A program made the translations under genes and the position numbers. The notes below the pieces were generated by a model. That model searched no databases, was not told the origin of the DNA, and saw nothing but the letters and a program-made list of their open reading frames with translations. DNA of 64,000 nucleotides. Origin: Pseudohoeflea sp964511625 (GTDB lineage Bacteria > Pseudomonadota > Alphaproteobacteria > Rhizobiales > Rhizobiaceae). Positions 42,583 to 50,960 of this stretch are shown piece after piece. Within the stretch, counting starts at the first letter, position 1, and each line of letters starts with the position of its first letter. Location: NCBI GenBank assembly GCA_964511625.1, contig CAZEJG010000010.1, positions 1 to 64,000 of the forward strand, in the 5' to 3' direction.

Positions 42583-43502
42583 CAGACCGGAAGACCTTCC
42601 TCTCGATCGGCGAATGCATGATCGAGATGGCGCTTCTGCAATCGGGCGACTACCGGCTCGGCTATGCCGGCGACACGCTCAACACCGCCTGGTACGCCCG
42701 CGCCCTGATGCCGGTAACTGACTGGAACGTCGCCTATTTCACCCGGCTCGGTCCGGACGTCTACTCGGCCAAGATGCGCCACTTTCTGGATTCGAACGGC
42801 ATCGACACCAGCCACATCACCACGGATCCGAACCGTCAGCCCGGTCTCTACATCATAGAGATCGAGAACGGCGAGCGCTCCTTCACCTACTGGCGCGAGC
42901 GCTCGGCGGCCAAACGTCTCGCCGACGACGAGCCGGCGCTGAGGCGCGCGCTCGACGCCGCCGACATCATCTATTTTTCCGGGATCACCCTGGCGATCCT
43001 CGCGCCTGAGCAGCGCGACAGCTTCATCGATGCAATCGACGGGGCGCGTCGAGCCGGAAAGACGACCGTTTTCGATCCCAACGCCCGGCCGCGGCTATGG
43101 GAATCGCTTGACGTCCTCCGCGACAAGACGATGAAAGCGGCGGCAGCGGCCGAAATCGTCCTGCCGAGCTTCGACGACGAGAAGACGATCTTCGGCGATG
43201 CGGATATCGAAGCGACCGCCGAGCGCTATCTCGGCGCCGGTGCCGGACGTGCGGTCGTCAAGAACGGTGGCGGTCCGATGCTGCTCGCCGATGCGTCCGG
43301 TTCGACGCGGCTCGAAAATCACACACGGGTCCAGCCAGTGGATACGACCGGCGCCGGCGATTCTTTCAACGGCGCGTTTCTGGCGGAGATTGCCGCGGGC
43401 ACCGATCCGGCCGAGGCGATCGCCCGCGCGCATCAAGTGGCCGCGAAAGTCGTCATGCACCGCGGCGCGCTCATGCCGATGGCGGATGTTCGACGCCACT
43501 AG
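42579..43502 (+). CDS. kdgK: 2-dehydro-3-deoxygluconokinase (PfkB family)
   Basis: Phosphorylates 2-keto-3-deoxygluconate to KDPG. A 307-residue PfkB kinase with the N-terminal ECMIEMALLQSGDYRLGYAG, DTLNTAWYAR and the ATP/phosphate motif DTTGAGDSFNGAFLAE near the C-terminus, where Asp is the catalytic base. It ends the three-gene operon. The next enzyme, KDPG aldolase (Eda), is not present in the window and must come from elsewhere, often the Entner-Doudoroff locus. Confidence 0.93.
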   Translation: MTDRKTFLSIGECMIEMALLQSGDYRLGYAGDTLNTAWYARALMPVTDWNVAYFTRLGPDVYSAKMRHFLDSNGIDTSHITTDPNRQPGLYIIEIENGERSFTYWRERSAAKRLADDEPALRRALDAADIIYFSGITLAILAPEQRDSFIDAIDGARRAGKTTVFDPNARPRLWESLDVLRDKTMKAAAAAEIVLPSFDDEKTIFGDADIEATAERYLGAGAGRAVVKNGGGPMLLADASGSTRLENHTRVQPVDTTGAGDSFNGAFLAEIAAGTDPAEAIARAHQVAAKVVMHRGALMPMADVRRH

Positions 43503-43525
43503 CGAAAGACGGTCTGGCCCACGGA

Positions 43526-44293
43526 TCAGCCGTATTCCTTGCGGTGCTTTGAAAGCGTGCTCTCCACGCCGGACAGCGCGCTCAGCACTTCGTCCCACCA
43601 GCCATCGGCCGAAAGCTTCCTGACGGCCGAATGCGCCGCACAAACGATGGGCGTCCCGGCCCAGCGATCGGCGAGATCGCGCGCCCAGGCGGCGTATTCG
43701 TCGGCAGCACCCGGTCTGGGCTGAAGCGCCTTGGCGAGCTGCGGATGAAACTTCAGCTTCGACTGCGGCAAGAGCCGCCCGAGCCATCCCGGTGCGGCGA
43801 ACACATTGATCGTGTCGTCGACATGGACGATCCCGCTTTCCCGGTGCCGCACGAGCACAGATGCGGTGTGGACATGACTCTTCTGACAAATGAAATCGAC
43901 GCCCGCGGGGATCGAGAAATCGAGATCCTCGCGAAACTCTGCCTGCGTCGTCCCATCTTCGATGACGCCATCTTCCCACGGCAGCGCCGGCGCTTCCTCC
44001 CTGTGCCGGTTTGTGCCGATCAGACGCGCATGCGGAAACATGTCGTGAACCGCGCTGCAATGGAGCGTGTGAAAGGGATGGACATTCAGGACGGCTTCGA
44101 TGGCGCGACCGCCGTCCGTAAGCGCAAGCAGCGCCTCGCGATCCTTGTCGACGAGATCGTAGCTGTCGAGCAGCAGAAACCGGCCGTTGCTTCGGCGTAC
44201 GAGAGACATCTGCGTCCCGAGATCGAGAACCTTCGCCACCTTGAACACGCCGCGAAAGTTCCAGAAATGATCGGCGAGTTGTTTCATGGTCAT
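43526..44293 (-). CDS. Metallo-beta-lactamase-like protein with altered metal site
   Basis: A 255-residue soluble protein. Its layout resembles a metallo-beta-lactamase fold: TQMSLVRRSNGRFLLLDSYD, then LNVHPFHTLHCSAVHDMFPH where HxHxDH would be, KSHVHTASVLV, HVDDTINVF and PIVCAAHSA. Only some canonical ligands are in place, so it may bind metal differently or be inactive. It sits 140 bases downstream of the 12-gene amine/glycosyltransferase operon on the same strand, so it may be an extra member, and is convergent with kdgK. Family assignment tentative; real gene likely. Confidence 0.6.
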   Translation of the reverse strand: MTMKQLADHFWNFRGVFKVAKVLDLGTQMSLVRRSNGRFLLLDSYDLVDKDREALLALTDGGRAIEAVLNVHPFHTLHCSAVHDMFPHARLIGTNRHREEAPALPWEDGVIEDGTTQAEFREDLDFSIPAGVDFICQKSHVHTASVLVRHRESGIVHVDDTINVFAAPGWLGRLLPQSKLKFHPQLAKALQPRPGAADEYAAWARDLADRWAGTPIVCAAHSAVRKLSADGWWDEVLSALSGVESTLSKHRKEYG

Positions 44294-44433
44294 CCGAGCT
44301 CACAGTCATTGAAATCCGGGCCACGCGATCGCGGCCCATTTCTCAAATAGCGTGGGCAGTTCTCGGTTCCATACCAAGACCGGCGGATTCAGGTTTACGT
44401 CCGCAAGATGCCGCCGCCGCACCGGGTGCGAAT

Positions 44434-44817
44434 TTACCCCGCCGTCGCTTCCGGCGAGAGGATGAAGAACACCTTGCGCACCGGGGTGAGATTTTCCCAG
44501 GTTCCCTGGAAGCCGGCGGCGACGACGAAACTGTCGCCCGGGCCGAAGGTCTGTGCGGTGCCGTCCTTGTCGGTAAGCCGCACCTGACCTTCGAGAATGT
44601 GGCACATCTCGTCGTAGTCGCAGTCGCAATGCTCGCGGTGGGGTCCGGCTTCCCAGATCCCGCTGATCGCGCGCGCGCTGGCGTCGGTGAAACACCGCCA
44701 GCTTTTTGCGTCGTAGGGCGCGTCGACGATGGCCGGGTCTTCCACGCGGGTTTCACGCGGCGGGGTGTCGGTCCTGAAAGCGATGACGTGAGCCGGGGAG
44801 GTCTGATCTTTGGTCAT
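44434..44817 (-). CDS. Cupin-domain protein (Cupin_3/DUF861 type), 127 aa
   Basis: A single-cupin protein starting at the ATG at 44817 (MTKDQTSPAHVIAFRTD). The core reads SGIWEAGPHREHCDCDYDE, CHILEGQVRLTDKDG and GPGDSFVVAAGFQGTWEN, the usual GX5HX... and GDX... cupin motifs with His/Asp/Glu replacing some ligands, as in the EutQ/ureidoglycine aminohydrolase-like group. It ends the 12-gene operon, ten bases behind the FAD oxidase. Two relatives lie at 50244-50960 in the same operon. May be an isomerase, hydrolase or ligand-binding partner; not decidable. Confidence 0.82.
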   Translation of the reverse strand: MTKDQTSPAHVIAFRTDTPPRETRVEDPAIVDAPYDAKSWRCFTDASARAISGIWEAGPHREHCDCDYDEMCHILEGQVRLTDKDGTAQTFGPGDSFVVAAGFQGTWENLTPVRKVFFILSPEATAG

Positions 44818-44827
44818 GTGATCCCTT

Positions 44828-46210
44828 TCAGGAGGCAAACCCGATGCCCAGAGCATCGAGCATGCGGAGAAATGCGGGGCGGCGGCCGGTCCGGTCCTCA
44901 CGGTCGAGCCCGTTCTGGGCGATGCGGACGGCCAGACTGCGGAACGGTTCGGGCGGGAATGGCACCGGAAAGCGGCGGAGCATCTTAAGCCGGGTGCGCT
45001 CGGTGTCGCGCCCTTCGAGAAGGTCGAGCATGGCAAGCGCCGCGAAGCGGCTCGCAGACACACCCTGCCCGGTAAAACCCATCGCATAGGCCACCTGCCC
45101 GCCATGGGCGGTACCGGCGAAGAACGTGGTTCGCGCCGAGGTGTCGATGATGCCGCCCCAGGCGTGCGAGAAGCTCACATCGGCGAACTGCGGAAACGCC
45201 GCCTTGAACTGTGCCGCCAGCCGCTCGAAGGTTTCAACCCGCTGCAGCTTGTCGGCGTCACGGCTGCTGCCGTAGTGATAGATCGCGTCGTAGCCGGCCC
45301 AGAGCATCCGCCCGTCAGGCGTCTTGCGGAAATAATGGAACTGGTTGCCGCTGTCGGCGACCCCGTAAGAACCCGTCCAGCCGATCGACGCCCATTGCGC
45401 CTCGCTCAGGGGCTCGGTGACGAGGGAATAGTCGTAGATCGGGATGAAACTCATGCTGAGCCGCCTGAGAAGCGGCACCGCGGCATTGGTGGCGAGGATC
45501 ACCCTGGACGCCCGAAGCCGCGCCCCCTCTGTCGTCAGCGCGATTTCACCGCCGTCGCGCGACAGGCCGCTGACTTTCGAATGCTCGAAGATCTCGACGC
45601 CCTGTTCGAGGCAGACGCGCCTTAATTCGCTGACCGTCTTGCCGGGATGGATCAGCGCGTAATTGGGTTCGAACAGACCGGCCGAATAGGCGGGGCTGTC
45701 GAGCTTTTCCTTCAGGGCGTCACCCGAGAGAAGTGTGCAGTCGATGCCGAAACGCGCGTAGTTGCGCGCCATTGCCTGAAGGCCTGCCGCCTGCCAGGGC
45801 GTGGCCGCAACGTTGAGCTTGCCGCAGAGTTCGAAACCGGCATCCATGCCGTAGTGATCAAGATCACGCTCGTATTCGACAAGGTTCTCGCGGCCGAGCC
45901 GGATCAGCGTTTCGGCCTCGCGCGGATGACGGTCGAGCGCATTGCCGACGCCGTGCGAGATCGAGGGCGCGCAGAAACCGCCGGTGCGTCCGCTCGCCGC
46001 CTGGCCGCAGGTTCCGCCTTCGAGAACGACGATCCGGGCTTCCGGCCAGAGTTCCCGGGCCTTGAGCGCCGACCACAGACCGGTGAAGCCACCGCCCACG
46101 ATCGCCAGATCGCAGGTGGTGTCGACCGCAAGCGCCGGCAGCACCGGCATGGACGGGCGGTCGCAACTCCAGAAGGGCTCCGGGCTGGCATGAGCGAGGG
46201 ATTGCATCAT
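44828..46210 (-). CDS. FAD-dependent amine oxidoreductase (DAO family, PuuB-like)
   Basis: A 460-residue flavoprotein with the dinucleotide motif DLAIVGGGFTGLWSALKARE and the following GTCGQAASGRTGGFCAP, as in gamma-glutamylputrescine oxidase and related amine oxidases. The C-terminal flavin-contact region has GYAVGFTGQGV-like AYAMGFTGQGVSASRF. It should oxidise a primary or secondary amine (or substituted amine) to an aldehyde plus amine and H2O2 or reduced acceptor. It overlaps the aldehyde dehydrogenase stop by ATGA at 46207-46210, supporting a coupled two-step oxidation. No PuuA or PuuD gene accompanies it. Confidence 0.9.
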   Translation of the reverse strand: MMQSLAHASPEPFWSCDRPSMPVLPALAVDTTCDLAIVGGGFTGLWSALKARELWPEARIVVLEGGTCGQAASGRTGGFCAPSISHGVGNALDRHPREAETLIRLGRENLVEYERDLDHYGMDAGFELCGKLNVAATPWQAAGLQAMARNYARFGIDCTLLSGDALKEKLDSPAYSAGLFEPNYALIHPGKTVSELRRVCLEQGVEIFEHSKVSGLSRDGGEIALTTEGARLRASRVILATNAAVPLLRRLSMSFIPIYDYSLVTEPLSEAQWASIGWTGSYGVADSGNQFHYFRKTPDGRMLWAGYDAIYHYGSSRDADKLQRVETFERLAAQFKAAFPQFADVSFSHAWGGIIDTSARTTFFAGTAHGGQVAYAMGFTGQGVSASRFAALAMLDLLEGRDTERTRLKMLRRFPVPFPPEPFRSLAVRIAQNGLDREDRTGRRPAFLRMLDALGIGFAS

Positions 46211-47688
46211 TTTTCGAGATACCAGCCCCATTTGCGGGTGTGGTCGTAACGGGTGATCTGCTTGACCTCCCGGAAACCCATATAGCCGGCGGTGCCGAGT
46301 TCGCGACCGATGCCGGAGGACTTGTAGCCGCCCCAGGGAACCTGGGTGAAGGTTGGCTGCGAGCAGTTGATCCAGATGATGCCCGCGCGCAGCTTGCCCG
46401 CCACCCGCTCGCACCGATTGAGATCATCCGACATCACCGCGCCTGCGAGGCCGTAGGGGCTGTCATTTGCCAGAGTTAGGGCTTCCTCTTCGGTGTCGAA
46501 GGGATTGACGCAGACCACGGGACCGAAGATTTCCTCGCGCCAGATCGCGGCATCCGTCGGCACCTCGGCGAAGATGGTGGGCGCGATGTAATAGCCCGTC
46601 TCCAGGCCGTCCGGGCGTCCGCCGCCGGTCACGAGCTTTGCATCCGTCTTCTTGCCCGCCTCGATCGCCGCCAGCACCTTGTCGTACTGCGTCTTCGAGA
46701 CGACCGGCCCGAGCTTGATGCCTTCCACGTCCCCCGGTCCGATGGTGATGGCTTCCGTCGCCTCGACGAGCCGGTCCATCAGCTTCGGATAGAGGCCGCG
46801 CTGGACGAGCACGCGGGAGGTAGCCGAGCAGACCTCGCCCTTGTTCCAGAAGATGCCGAACAGGATCCATTCGACCGCTTTTTCGATGTCGCAATCCTCG
46901 AAGATGATGAAGGGCGACTTGCCGCCGAGTTCGAGCGAGACGGTCCGGATCCCCGCCGCGGCTGCGGTCATCACCTTTCGTCCGGTCGGGACCGAGCCGG
47001 TGAAGGCGAGCTTGTCGACGAGCGGATGGTCCGAGAGCGGCGCGCCGGCGTCCAGCCCGGTGCCGGTGATCAGGTTGAAGGCGCCAGCCGGCAGTCCGGC
47101 CGCATCGATGATCTCGGCCAGGATGGCGCAGCTCATCGAGCAGTACTCGGAGGGCTTGAGCACGATCGTGCAGCCTGCGGCGAGCGCCGGCGCAACCTTC
47201 CAGACCGCCATCAGCAGCGGGAAATTCCACGGCGTGATCGCACCGACGACGCCGAGCGGCTCGGTGTGGATGGTGGAGGTAAACGCATCATCGCCGAGAT
47301 CGACAGGCGCCGGCCCCTCGGCTTCGTCAGCTTCGGCCAGATCGGCGTAATAGTCGAAGACGAAAGCGGCATCGCCAATGTCCCATTCGGATTCAGGCAA
47401 CGGCTTGCCGTTGTCGCGGGTTTCCACCGCGGCGATTTCCTTGAGCCGCTCACGGATCCCCGCAGCGACCTTGCGGAGTGCTGCCGCGCGCTCGGAAGCT
47501 GGCAGCTGCGGCCACGGACCCTCGTCGAACGCCCTGCGGGCGGCTTTCACTGCCAGATCGACATCCTCGGCGGTGCCGGCGGCAACATGGGCAAAGGCCT
47601 TTTCCGTCGCCGGGTCGATGGCCTCGAAGGCTCCGCCCTTCCGTGGCGCCACGAAGGCGCCGTCGATGTAAAGCTGTGTCGTCTGCAT
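46207..47688 (-). CDS. NAD+-dependent aldehyde dehydrogenase (betaine-aldehyde type)
   Basis: A 493-residue ALDH. The catalytic cysteine is in NKGEVCSATSRVLV, the base glutamate in SLELGGKSPFIIF and the cofactor site in FTGSVPTGRKVM. The style is that of betaine-aldehyde and gamma-glutamyl-aminobutyraldehyde dehydrogenases (GELPPQVPWGGYKSSGIGRE-like VPWGGYKSSGIGRELG near the C-terminus). It is between a second ALDH (17 bases) and the FAD oxidase (overlap), so it probably oxidises the aldehyde released by that oxidase. Confidence 0.93.
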   Translation of the reverse strand: MQTTQLYIDGAFVAPRKGGAFEAIDPATEKAFAHVAAGTAEDVDLAVKAARRAFDEGPWPQLPASERAAALRKVAAGIRERLKEIAAVETRDNGKPLPESEWDIGDAAFVFDYYADLAEADEAEGPAPVDLGDDAFTSTIHTEPLGVVGAITPWNFPLLMAVWKVAPALAAGCTIVLKPSEYCSMSCAILAEIIDAAGLPAGAFNLITGTGLDAGAPLSDHPLVDKLAFTGSVPTGRKVMTAAAAGIRTVSLELGGKSPFIIFEDCDIEKAVEWILFGIFWNKGEVCSATSRVLVQRGLYPKLMDRLVEATEAITIGPGDVEGIKLGPVVSKTQYDKVLAAIEAGKKTDAKLVTGGGRPDGLETGYYIAPTIFAEVPTDAAIWREEIFGPVVCVNPFDTEEEALTLANDSPYGLAGAVMSDDLNRCERVAGKLRAGIIWINCSQPTFTQVPWGGYKSSGIGRELGTAGYMGFREVKQITRYDHTRKWGWYLEK

Positions 47689-47705
47689 CGGAAAAGTCTC
47701 CTGTC

Positions 47706-49211
47706 TCAGCCGATCTGCCGTCCGCCGGCGTCAAGGAACCAGTCGTCGGGATACGGGTACCACCAGTCGTGACGGATGGGCTTGTGGTCGAGGATGACCA
47801 TCTTGGAGCGTCGGAACGTGTCGAGCCCCATCCGGCCGAGCTCGCGGCCGATGCCGGAATTCTTCCATCCGCCGAAAGGCAGTGCGTCGTTGTCGATCAT
47901 CGGGTTGTTGATCCAGACCATGCCGGCTTCCAGCCTGTCATGCGCTTCGTGCGCTTCTTCCAGCGAGGTGGTGAAGACGCTGGCGCCGAGCCCGAATTCG
48001 GACGCATTGGCGCCGGCGATCGCAGCGTCGAAATCCGGCACGCGGACGATGGCCGCCACCGGGCCGAAGCACTCCTCGTGGAGAAGATCCATCTCGGCCG
48101 TGCAGCCGGACAGGATGGTCGGTTCATAGAACCAGCCGGTCGGGTGCGCCTCGGGGATTTTTCCACCGCAAACGACGGTCGCGCCCTTGGCGACCGCATC
48201 GGCGACCAGGCGTTCCACCTTGTCGCGCGCCGCCTTGCTGACGAGCGGGCCGATCTCCGACTTGTCGAGACCGTTTCCAATCCGCAGACGCAAGGTCTCC
48301 GCCTTGAAGGCCTCGACGAATTGGTCATGCACGCTTTCGACAACATAGATCCGCTCGGTCGAGGTGCAGACCTGGCCCGACATGTGGAAGGCGCCGGTCA
48401 CCGCACCGGCGGCCGCAACCGCGATCGGGGCGTGGGCGGTGATGATCATCGGGTCGGAGCCACCCGCCTCGATCACCGCCGGCTTCATCTTCGCGGCGGC
48501 TGCCGCGGCCACGGCCTGCCCCGCAGCGACCGAGCCCGTGAACGCCACGGCATGGGTCTTCCTGCTGTCGACCAGCGCCTTGCCGACATCGGCCCCACCC
48601 GGAAGGCAGGCGACGAGATCCTTCGGCAGGTCGACGAAGACATTCATGAATTCGAGCGTCGACAGCGTGGTCAGTTCTGCCGGCTTGATCACGCAGCCAT
48701 TGCCGGCGGCAAGGGAGGCGGCGACCGTCCAGCACATCAAGAGTATCGGGAAGTTGAACGGCATGATGTGGACCGAGACGCCGAGCGGCTCGTATTTGGC
48801 GAACTGCAGCGATCCCTTCTGGGTGGTGCCGGCCACCTTGCCGGCCTCGTCGCGCGCCAATTCGGCGTAATAGCGGAAGATCGGCGCGCAATTGGCGATC
48901 TCGCCAATGGCTTCCGGATAGGGCTTGCCCATCTCGCGGCTCATCAGGATCGCGCATTCCGTGAAGTCGGTCGCCTCGATACGGTTGGCGAGTGTGTGCA
49001 GAACCTTGGCGCGGGTCTTGGCGTCGACCTCCTTCCAGAGCTTCTGGGCCGCATTGACCCGGTCGAGGACGCTATCGATCTCGCCGGACGTCACATGGGC
49101 GCGCATGCCGACATCGGCCAGCGTCGCCGGATCGACCACGCGGCTCGCCTCTCCTGCGGAACGGTGAAACTCGGGCGTAACGAAATAGTGGGGCTTTTGA
49201 ACGTCCAGCAT
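47706..49211 (-). CDS. Aldehyde dehydrogenase (semialdehyde dehydrogenase type)
   Basis: A 501-residue ALDH different from its neighbour. The catalytic cysteine is in HMSGQVCTSTERIYV, the base in VIEAGGSDPMIIT, and the cofactor loop is FTGSVAAGQAVA. SREMGKPYPEAIGEI and the AGGSDP segment recall the succinate-semialdehyde dehydrogenase branch (Sad/YneI). Two ALDHs in series suggest either two successive aldehyde oxidations or two products of one amine oxidation. It is ten bases downstream of the kinase gene. Confidence 0.92.
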   Translation of the reverse strand: MLDVQKPHYFVTPEFHRSAGEASRVVDPATLADVGMRAHVTSGEIDSVLDRVNAAQKLWKEVDAKTRAKVLHTLANRIEATDFTECAILMSREMGKPYPEAIGEIANCAPIFRYYAELARDEAGKVAGTTQKGSLQFAKYEPLGVSVHIMPFNFPILLMCWTVAASLAAGNGCVIKPAELTTLSTLEFMNVFVDLPKDLVACLPGGADVGKALVDSRKTHAVAFTGSVAAGQAVAAAAAAKMKPAVIEAGGSDPMIITAHAPIAVAAAGAVTGAFHMSGQVCTSTERIYVVESVHDQFVEAFKAETLRLRIGNGLDKSEIGPLVSKAARDKVERLVADAVAKGATVVCGGKIPEAHPTGWFYEPTILSGCTAEMDLLHEECFGPVAAIVRVPDFDAAIAGANASEFGLGASVFTTSLEEAHEAHDRLEAGMVWINNPMIDNDALPFGGWKNSGIGRELGRMGLDTFRRSKMVILDHKPIRHDWWYPYPDDWFLDAGGRQIG

Positions 49212-49221
49212 CGTTTGTCCT

Positions 49222-50247
49222 TCAGGATTGATTTGCCAGCTTGTCGCCGGCCTCGCGCCAGCCCGGCAGGCTCGCGTCGAGAAAATCGTAAATGTCGCTC
49301 AGGCCGGCAGCATCGAGCGCGGCCTGCATCTGGGCCGCCACCCGCGGCATGAACTTGAGATAGCCGGGCTTACCGTCACGTTTCTTGAGCCGGATGAACT
49401 GTCCCATCAGCCGGGTATGACGCTGCGCCGCCATGAGATGATAGCGATGCAGGATGGCAGCACGGGTGCCGAACGCCGGCGGTGTCTTGTCGAGATAGCG
49501 TTCCAGCATCGCCGCCTCGAGGCCGGGCGCGAGATCGCGCCGGGCGTCCTGCAGAAGCGATGCGAGATCGTACTCGCCGGCTCCGATGACGCCGTCCTGG
49601 AAATCCAGAAGTCCGCAAGCGGTCACCCCCGGCCGGTCATCGAGCAGCATCAGGTTGTCGACATGGAAATCACGCAGCACCAGCGTCTTCGGCGCATGCT
49701 CGATGGGCGCCAGCGCGGCCGCCCACAGCTCCCGGAACCGGACGTCGAAGTCCTCGAAATCGCGGTCCGGTGCGAATTCCGGCACGAACCAGTGCGAAAA
49801 CCGGCTCACTTCTTCCAGCAGCATGTCCAGATCATAGGCCGGGACCGAAACATCGGCCGCATCGGGATGGCCATGCAGCTGAACGAGTGCGTCGATGGCC
49901 AGTTCGTAGAGCGCCTGCTCGTCGTGCCCTTGCGCCAGCAAACGACCATAAGTGTCCGTCCCGAAATCCTCGATCAGCGCGAGACCTGCGGCGGGGTCGG
50001 ACCCGAAAACGCGCGGCGCACTCAGTCCGAGCGTCTTGAGGTGGCGCGCCAGCCGGATAAAGGCGGCATAACCGACCGGATCGCTGCGGTCCTCCATCAA
50101 CAGCTTGCCCTGCCCCGGCAGCCGGCAATAGCTGCGCGCCGACGCATCGGCGGGCAACCGCTCGAGCGCCACGTCGCTCATGCCGTGTCTGGCAAGGAAG
50201 ATCGCCGCTGGTGGGGCCAGCGGGGCAAGGTTCGCCGTCATGTTCAT
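49222..50247 (-). CDS. APH-fold sugar kinase, AmgK-like
   Basis: A 341-residue phosphotransferase with the catalytic loop LVLRDFHVDNLMLL (Asp base plus Asn metal ligand) and the metal motif GLLDFQDGVIGAGEYDLASL. This wording is very close to AmgK, the anomeric N-acetylmuramate/N-acetylglucosamine 1-kinase, including PGVTACGLLDFQD and DLASLLQDARRDLAPG. AmgK normally sits beside murU in cell-wall recycling, not in a catabolic operon. Here it overlaps the second cupin gene by four bases, so it likely phosphorylates a sugar or amino sugar that belongs to this pathway. Choline/ethanolamine-type kinases are a less likely alternative. Confidence 0.85.
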   Translation of the reverse strand: MNMTANLAPLAPPAAIFLARHGMSDVALERLPADASARSYCRLPGQGKLLMEDRSDPVGYAAFIRLARHLKTLGLSAPRVFGSDPAAGLALIEDFGTDTYGRLLAQGHDEQALYELAIDALVQLHGHPDAADVSVPAYDLDMLLEEVSRFSHWFVPEFAPDRDFEDFDVRFRELWAAALAPIEHAPKTLVLRDFHVDNLMLLDDRPGVTACGLLDFQDGVIGAGEYDLASLLQDARRDLAPGLEAAMLERYLDKTPPAFGTRAAILHRYHLMAAQRHTRLMGQFIRLKKRDGKPGYLKFMPRVAAQMQAALDAAGLSDIYDFLDASLPGWREAGDKLANQS

Positions 50248-50588
50248 CGGATCATGTAGACCTTCTTGATGGTCTCATGGACCGTGCAAACGCCCTTCCA
50301 GTCCTTCGGGAAAAAGGCGGCCGTGTCCGGCGTGATCTCGATGACCTCGCCGTCCTCGTGGACATAGGTGCAGCGGCCTTCGAGGAAGTGGCAGAACTCG
50401 TCGCTGGTGACGTGGCATTCCCACTTGCCGGGCGTGCAGATCCATACGCCGCACTCGGAGCGGCCTTCCGGACCCTTGTGGATGAGCACGCCGCTGACGC
50501 GGGATTCGCCCTCGATCATCGTCGGGATGACACCCCAGTCGACGGTCTCGGTGACCTCGAGCGGCTTGTGCAGGACAGGTGTTTTCAT
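50244..50588 (-). CDS. Cupin-domain protein (Cupin_3/DUF861 type), 114 aa
   Basis: A single-domain cupin: SGVLIHKGPEGRSECGVWIC, then DEFCHFLEGRCTYVHEDGE and PDTAAFFPKDWKGVCTVHET. It matches the neighbouring 119-residue cupin along its whole length (G.W.CTPG.W, DEFCHF, GEVIE.T, FP..W.G, HETI). The pair may form a heterodimer or work in succession. It overlaps the downstream kinase gene by four bases. Family members include ethanolamine-utilisation EutQ and ureidoglycine aminohydrolase-like proteins; activity unknown. Confidence 0.85.
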   Translation of the reverse strand: MKTPVLHKPLEVTETVDWGVIPTMIEGESRVSGVLIHKGPEGRSECGVWICTPGKWECHVTSDEFCHFLEGRCTYVHEDGEVIEITPDTAAFFPKDWKGVCTVHETIKKVYMIR

Positions 50589-50600
50589 AAGGTTTCGGCC

Positions 50601-50960
50601 TTAGCTGAGCATGTAGATATTGCGGATGGTTTCATGGATTTCCGCCTCGCCGGTCCAACCGGCGGGGAAGAGGACGCAGGTGCCGGCGGTCACCTCGATG
50701 ACCTCGCCGTCGTCACTGCGATAGGTCGCCCTGCCCTTGACGAAATGACAGAACTCGTCGCGCGGCACCGACAGCCGCCAGCGGCCGGGCGTGCAGTCCC
50801 AGATGCCGGTTTCGGGGCTGTTGTTCGGCCCCTTGAAAAGAAGCCGGCCGGTCGAATGGGAGGCTCCGGCCAGCGCATCGGGCTGGGCGCCCCAGTCGAC
50901 GAGATCGTCGAAGTCTCGGGCGCCGTGGATATGCGGCGCGGTGGATGCGAGATTGGTCAT
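50601..50960 (-). CDS. Cupin-domain protein (Cupin_3/DUF861 type), 119 aa
   Basis: Paralogue of the preceding 114-residue cupin (downstream on the minus strand): GRLLFKGPNNSPETGIWDCT, PRDEFCHFVKGRATYRSDDG, FPAGWTGEAEIHETIRNIYM. Together with the cupin at 44434-44817 the operon encodes three related small cupins. It overlaps the upstream glycosyltransferase by four bases and leads the next cupin by 12. The conserved DEFCHF takes the place where classical cupins hold a metal-binding His/Glu pair, so metal use is uncertain. Confidence 0.85.
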   Translation of the reverse strand: MTNLASTAPHIHGARDFDDLVDWGAQPDALAGASHSTGRLLFKGPNNSPETGIWDCTPGRWRLSVPRDEFCHFVKGRATYRSDDGEVIEVTAGTCVLFPAGWTGEAEIHETIRNIYMLS

